Below, in pieces: positions 60,269 to 64,000 of a stretch of DNA of 64,000 bases. The stretch's first letter is position 1. Every line of letters begins with the position of its first letter. Origin of the DNA: Gammaproteobacteria bacterium (lineage in GTDB: Bacteria > Pseudomonadota > Gammaproteobacteria > Steroidobacterales > Rariloculaceae); the NCBI GenBank assembly GCA_036381015.1, contig DASVDR010000020.1, forward strand, positions 1-64,000. The letters run 5' to 3'. The translations under genes and the position numbers were made by a program. The notes beneath the pieces were generated by a model. That model was not told the DNA's origin. It did no database searches and was given only the letters and a program-made list of their open reading frames with translations.

Positions 60269-61465
60269 TTACTCCGCCGGGCGCTCCCACCCCTGCTCGA
60301 AGTGCTCCTCCCAATTCTGCGCCCACGGCCGGCCGAAGTAGTCGACGTAGCCCTCGTCGAGCGGCGTCAGCTGTGTCGGCCTCCCGTCCGGCCCGTTCAC
60401 GATCGTGCTCTGCACGCGGCATTCCACATAGGTGTAGCGCCGGTCCTGATCGTCGATGCCGGCGGCACGGTCCCAAGGCATCATGGTGTGGAGCGGCTGC
60501 TTGAACGCTTCCGGGTCGTAGAACGTCGCCTCGACGACGAGCCCGCCCCCGTCCTCTTGCGGCCGGATCACCTCGATCACCTCGAGGGAGTTGCTGAACT
60601 CGAACATCGAGTGCGACAGGGTCCACCCTTGGACGTTCGCCGTCCACGCGACGAGCGTGTCGCCGTCCCAGAAGCCGACGGTCTCCCCGTACCACTGCGG
60701 GACCTGCTGCACGTGCTTCTGGCCGATCAGCACCTTGCGGATGAAGTTGTCGGCGACGCCGGCGAGGAACTGCACCTGGTCGGGCGTGACGAGCACCTCG
60801 ACGTCCCGCAGCGAGAACTCCGCCCACCAGCGCATCAACCCTTCGGGGTAGCAGAAGGCGGCCATCCACTGCGGCGCGTTGCTGACCGCCTCGTGGTAGT
60901 TCATCTGCGTCATCCGCTTCTGATACTCCGGGGTCAGCAGCGACAGGACGGTCGCCGCTTGCACGTTCCGGCCGAAAAGCCACTGGTCGGCCCGGCCGCC
61001 GCGACGATACCAGCCGTCCCAGTCGGGCAGCGTCTCACGCGTGTGCTGGGTGGGGCCGCCGTGTGCCTTCGCTTGCTCGAGCAGCGCCGCATAGTGCTCG
61101 GCCGCGGTCTTGTACTCGTAAGGGCTCACGAGGTCCTCGATCGGGCGGTCGACGCTGCAGTCGCCCCAGTGGCCTACGCGGCCTTGGTTCCACATGTCCG
61201 TGAGCTGGCGCGGCGTGTTGCATCGCGTATAGCGCGGGTCGGTCCAGTACTCGCTGTCCAGGTAGAAATTCTCGGTGGTGAAAAGATCCACCGGCAGCGG
61301 CTCGACGCCGGGGGGCGGGTTCGGCGATGAGCCTTCCTGGGGCCCGCCTTGAATGGCGATCGTGCCGAAATCTTCCGGCGCCGGGGCCGCGTCGTCCTGA
61401 GCGATCGCGGCGGCCGAGCCGAGCCCGGCCAGCAGGGCGATCGAAAAAGTCGTCGTATGCGTCAT
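60269..61465 (-). CDS. Secreted protein of unknown function paired with DUF6152
   Basis: This protein has about 398 residues. It has a signal peptide ([14 protein letters not shown]) and then an acidic Pro-rich linker. The domain is rich in Trp and Tyr with repeated blocks ([83 protein letters not shown]). The phrase [12 protein letters not shown] recurs in hypothetical proteins found beside DUF6152 genes. No catalytic motif is recognised. ATG 61465 is preferred because it starts the signal peptide; ATG 61489 would add eight residues. Confidence 0.65.
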   Translation of the reverse strand: MTHTTTFSIALLAGLGSAAAIAQDDAAPAPEDFGTIAIQGGPQEGSSPNPPPGVEPLPVDLFTTENFYLDSEYWTDPRYTRCNTPRQLTDMWNQGRVGHWGDCSVDRPIEDLVSPYEYKTAAEHYAALLEQAKAHGGPTQHTRETLPDWDGWYRRGGRADQWLFGRNVQAATVLSLLTPEYQKRMTQMNYHEAVSNAPQWMAAFCYPEGLMRWWAEFSLRDVEVLVTPDQVQFLAGVADNFIRKVLIGQKHVQQVPQWYGETVGFWDGDTLVAWTANVQGWTLSHSMFEFSNSLEVIEVIRPQEDGGGLVVEATFYDPEAFKQPLHTMMPWDRAAGIDDQDRRYTYVECRVQSTIVNGPDGRPTQLTPLDEGYVDYFGRPWAQNWEEHFEQGWERPAE

Positions 61466-61718
61466 GGCGATTGCAGTGTCCTCCTGCATCCAAGTCGTAG
61501 CGCCGCAGGCTGGCAGCCGCGAGGCCCCCGCCGCCGGTCAGGCCGCTCTCCGCTTCCGAAACCCGAAGCCGAGCGGGGCTTTCCCGATGGTCGAGGAATC
61601 ATACCCCCAGACGAATCGGGCGTCGAAATCGGAGCTGCCGTACGATTCGGCCGCCGGGTGCCGCGCGTGGAGACGGTCGGACTTCACGCCGATCCGGCGT
61701 GCCGACGATCTCCGGAGG

Positions 61719-62543
61719 CTAATCCACGGGCCGCAGCAGCTCGTTCAGGCTCGTCTTCGCGCGGGTCTTCTCGTCCACCTTCTTGACGATCACGGCGCAG
61801 TAGAGCCCGTAGCGGCCGTCCTTCGAAGGCAGCGTGCCGGGGACGACGACGGAGCCCGCGGGCACGCGCCCCTGAAGGATCTCGCCGGTCTCGCGGTCGT
61901 AGATCCGCGTGCTGCGGCTGATGAAGACGCCCATCGCGATCACGCTGCCGCGCTCGACGACGACGCCCTCCACGATCTCGGAGCGCGCGCCGATGAAGCA
62001 GTCGTCCTCGATGACCGTCGGCGAGGCCTGCAGCGGCTCGAGCACGCCGCCAATACCGGCGCCGCCGGAGAGGTGCACGTTGCGGCCGATCTGCGCGCAG
62101 CTGCCGACCGTCGCCCACGTGTCGATCATCGTGCCGCGGTCGACATAGGCGCCGATGTTCACGAACGACGGCATCAGCACGACGTCCGGCGCGACGTAGG
62201 CGCCGCGGCGGACGACGGCATCCGGGACGACGCGCGTGCCGGCGCTCGCGAAGCGCTCCGGCGTGTAGGCCGCGTACTTGAGCGGCACCTTGTCGTAGAA
62301 GCGCGTGTGCCCGGCGTCCACGACGCGATTCTCGCGGATACGGAACGAGAGCAGCACGGCTTTCTTCAGCCACTCGTTCACCTTCCACTCGCCGTCGCGC
62401 TTCTCGGCGACGCGGAACGTCCCGGAGTCGAGCCCGGCGATCGCCTGCTCGATCGCGTCTTCCAGCTCGGCGTCGACGCTCTGCGGCGAAAGCTCCGCGC
62501 GGCGTTCCCACGCGGCGTCGATGACGGCGCTGAGCTCTGTCAT
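61719..62543 (-). CDS. dapD: Tetrahydrodipicolinate N-succinyltransferase
   Basis: This 274-residue protein has an N-terminal helical domain (about 1-100), then a left-handed beta-helix built of hexapeptides ([58 protein letters not shown]) and a C-terminal strand region ([16 protein letters not shown]). It succinylates tetrahydrodipicolinate with succinyl-CoA in the lysine/DAP pathway. DapE, which acts later, is encoded 10 kb to the left. The order glnD then dapD on the same strand is common in gammaproteobacteria. Confidence 0.95.
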   Translation of the reverse strand: MTELSAVIDAAWERRAELSPQSVDAELEDAIEQAIAGLDSGTFRVAEKRDGEWKVNEWLKKAVLLSFRIRENRVVDAGHTRFYDKVPLKYAAYTPERFASAGTRVVPDAVVRRGAYVAPDVVLMPSFVNIGAYVDRGTMIDTWATVGSCAQIGRNVHLSGGAGIGGVLEPLQASPTVIEDDCFIGARSEIVEGVVVERGSVIAMGVFISRSTRIYDRETGEILQGRVPAGSVVVPGTLPSKDGRYGLYCAVIVKKVDEKTRAKTSLNELLRPVD

Positions 62544-62608
62544 GTTCTTTCGGCTCCTTCCGCTCCCCGTTTCCCGGCGCGAAGACTACCGCATCCGGCG
62601 GCCGGCGG

Positions 62609-62635
62609 GGAAAAAGGGCGTCTGACACCCTTTTT
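62609..62635. repeat. Single REP-like copy after glnD, locus 8
   Basis: GGCGTCTGACACC (62617-62629) is flanked by an A tract and a T tract and abuts the glnD stop. It is a single palindrome rather than a doublet and fits an intrinsic terminator. Confidence 0.8.
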
Positions 62636-64000
62636 CTATTGCGGGTCGCTTTCGGACACGGCCTTCCGCAGCGCTTCCTCGAGCCGCCGCGACTGCTCGT
62701 CGTCGAGCGGCCGGTTGTCCTCGGTGGTGACGAAGAAGACGTCCTCGGCGCGCTCGCCGATCGTCGCGATTTTCGCGTTCTGAAGCGCGACGCCCTCCCG
62801 CTCGAAGACCTTCGCGACCTGGAGCAGAAGCCCGGGGCGGTCCCCGGCGACGAGCTCGATCACCGTGCGCTCGTTCGTCGCGTCGTTCGTGATCGCGACC
62901 TGCACGGGCGTCGTGAACATCCGCACCTGGCGCGGCGCCCGGCGGCTCACCCGGAGCGGCGCCGCGTGGTCGCTCGTCAGCACCTTCAAGAGCCGCTGGC
63001 GGATTTCAGCGAGCCGCCGCTGGCCGACGATCGGGCTGCCGTCGCTTTCGAGCACACGATAGGTGTCGAGATTCTGCGTCTCGGTCATCGGCACGATCCG
63101 CGCGTCCACGATCGTGAGGCCGAGCTCGTCGAGCACGGCCGTGGCGCGCATGAACGAGCGCATCTCCTTCGACGCGTGCACCATCACGGCCGTGAGGCCT
63201 TCCGACCCCACTTCCTCGACATCGACGACGATCGACGTCGGCGTCGGAGCCTCGGTCAGGACGCGCGTGTGCCACGCGATCTCCTCGGGCCGGTGCCGCA
63301 GGAAATACTCCTCCGTGAAGCTCGCCCAGATGTGCTGCCAGCGCAGCGGATCGAGGCCCTGCTCGTGCAGGAGCTGCTCGGCGCGCGCCTGCTTCTCGAG
63401 GATCAGCTCGTCCTTGTCGATCGGGTTCGAGAAGCCGCGCCGCAGCGCCCGCTTCGTGAGCTCATAGAGCTCGAGAAACAGCGTGTCCTTCCACGAGTTC
63501 CAGATCTTCGGGTTCGTGCCCCGCACGTCGGCGACCGTGAGCACGTAAAGGTAGTCGAGATGCGTCTCGTCGCCGACCGCGCGCGCGAACTCGTCGATGA
63601 CCCTGAGGTCGTGCAGATCCTTCTTCTGCGCCGTCAGCGACAGGAGCAAGTGATTGCGGACGAGCCACGCGACGAGGCGCGCGTCGTACCGGCTCATGCC
63701 GTGCTCGAGGCAGAACGCTTCCGCGTCGACCGCGCCGAGCTCCGAGTGGTCGCCGCCCCGGCCCTTCGCGATGTCGTGGAAGAGCCCGGCGAGGTAGGCG
63801 ACCTCGGGCTTCTCGAGCCGCTGCATGACTGCGCTGCAATGCGGGAACTCGTGGTCGAAGCGCTTCAGCGCGAAACGGCGCAGGTTCTCGACGACGAACA
63901 GCGTGTGCGCGTCGACCGTGTACGCGTGGAACAGGTCGTACTGCATCCGGCCTACGACGCGGCCGAAGGCGGGAATGTAGAGACCGAGCACACCGTAGGT
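62636..64000 (-). CDS. glnD: PII uridylyltransferase/uridylyl-removing enzyme, C-terminal part
   Basis: The reading frame continues past the right edge of the window, so only about 455 C-terminal residues are seen. They begin TYGVLGLYIPAFGRVVGRMQ, matching the segment before the HD domain. The HD hydrolase domain has HAYTVDAHTLFVVENL, AGLFHDIAKGRGGDHSELGA and RNHLLLS. Two ACT domains at the C-terminus (TSIVVDVEEVGSEGLTAVMV, VIELVAGDRPGLLLQVAKVF) sense glutamine. GlnD modifies PII proteins according to nitrogen status. The missing N-terminus would hold the nucleotidyltransferase domain. Confidence 0.93.
   Translation of the reverse strand, partial: TYGVLGLYIPAFGRVVGRMQYDLFHAYTVDAHTLFVVENLRRFALKRFDHEFPHCSAVMQRLEKPEVAYLAGLFHDIAKGRGGDHSELGAVDAEAFCLEHGMSRYDARLVAWLVRNHLLLSLTAQKKDLHDLRVIDEFARAVGDETHLDYLYVLTVADVRGTNPKIWNSWKDTLFLELYELTKRALRRGFSNPIDKDELILEKQARAEQLLHEQGLDPLRWQHIWASFTEEYFLRHRPEEIAWHTRVLTEAPTPTSIVVDVEEVGSEGLTAVMVHASKEMRSFMRATAVLDELGLTIVDARIVPMTETQNLDTYRVLESDGSPIVGQRRLAEIRQRLLKVLTSDHAAPLRVSRRAPRQVRMFTTPVQVAITNDATNERTVIELVAGDRPGLLLQVAKVFEREGVALQNAKIATIGERAEDVFFVTTEDNRPLDDEQSRRLEEALRKAVSESDPQ

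Noticed and set aside
26269-62635. GGTGTCTGACACC clusters as a CRISPR array
   Set aside because: The copies are palindromes in ones, twos or threes at scattered loci with no variable spacers of fixed length and no cas genes. The RAYT explains them better.

Overview
The window looks like chromosomal DNA of a high-G+C gammaproteobacterium. The evidence is gltX, mobA, a glrK-qseG-glrR-type signalling operon, dusA, pckG, tsaB, phoBR-phoU, dsbB, dapE, pstSCAB, dapD and glnD. An order such as Steroidobacterales is only a guess. From about 16 kb rightward the DNA is very G+C rich. The left 15 kb is visibly less so.

Left region (1-15.1 kb): an exopolysaccharide or O-antigen locus. It holds a truncated methyltransferase, an asparagine-synthetase-like protein without the glutaminase cysteine, an O-antigen ligase/polymerase-type membrane protein, an FkbM methyltransferase, a polysaccharide-deacetylase-like protein, a GT4 glycosyltransferase and a UDP-sugar dehydrogenase. 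A coupled minus-strand operon follows (acetyltransferase, oxidoreductase, aminotransferase). Together with the dehydrogenase it matches the WbpA/B/E/D route to UDP-2,3-diacetamido-2,3-dideoxyglucuronate. Two secreted proteins (a beta-helix and a jelly-roll-like protein) share a short C-terminal stub. A frame-disrupted coding remnant lies between two of these genes.

Junction (15.1-18 kb): tRNA-Ala(GGC) and tRNA-Glu(UUC) with near-identical promoters flank a TumE/TumA-type toxin-antitoxin pair that has a palindrome over the toxin start. gltX follows tRNA-Glu.

Middle (18-43 kb): mobA; an unusual receiver-like/TM/TonB-C protein; a second DegT aminotransferase; a PrsR-type regulator (the PEP-CTERM/exosortase regulator family); the GlrR/QseG/GlrK operon; galE; a secreted HExxH metalloprotease with a coupled lipoprotein; a large PAS/GAF/GGDEF/EAL protein; N-formylglutamate amidohydrolase coupled to a YbdK-like ligase; dusA; a methyltransferase; a cyclase-FHA protein; and pckG.

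Right (43-64 kb): a DinG-family helicase with tsaB; phoB-phoR-phoU-dsbB; a RAYT transposase; dapE; pstSCAB; an osmoprotectant-type ABC transporter with a fused permease/binding protein; a DMT exporter; a DUF6152-type secreted pair; dapD; and the 3' part of glnD.

The main unannotated system is a REP/REPIN-like family built on the palindrome GGTGTCTGACACC flanked by A and T tracts. It occurs at eight intergenic loci between 26 and 63 kb, mostly as doublets with centres 26-28 bp apart. Two doublets flank the RAYT gene at 49.3-50.0 kb, the likely source of the family. Some copies abut stop codons and look like bidirectional terminators. One copy supplies the start codon of the qseG-like gene.
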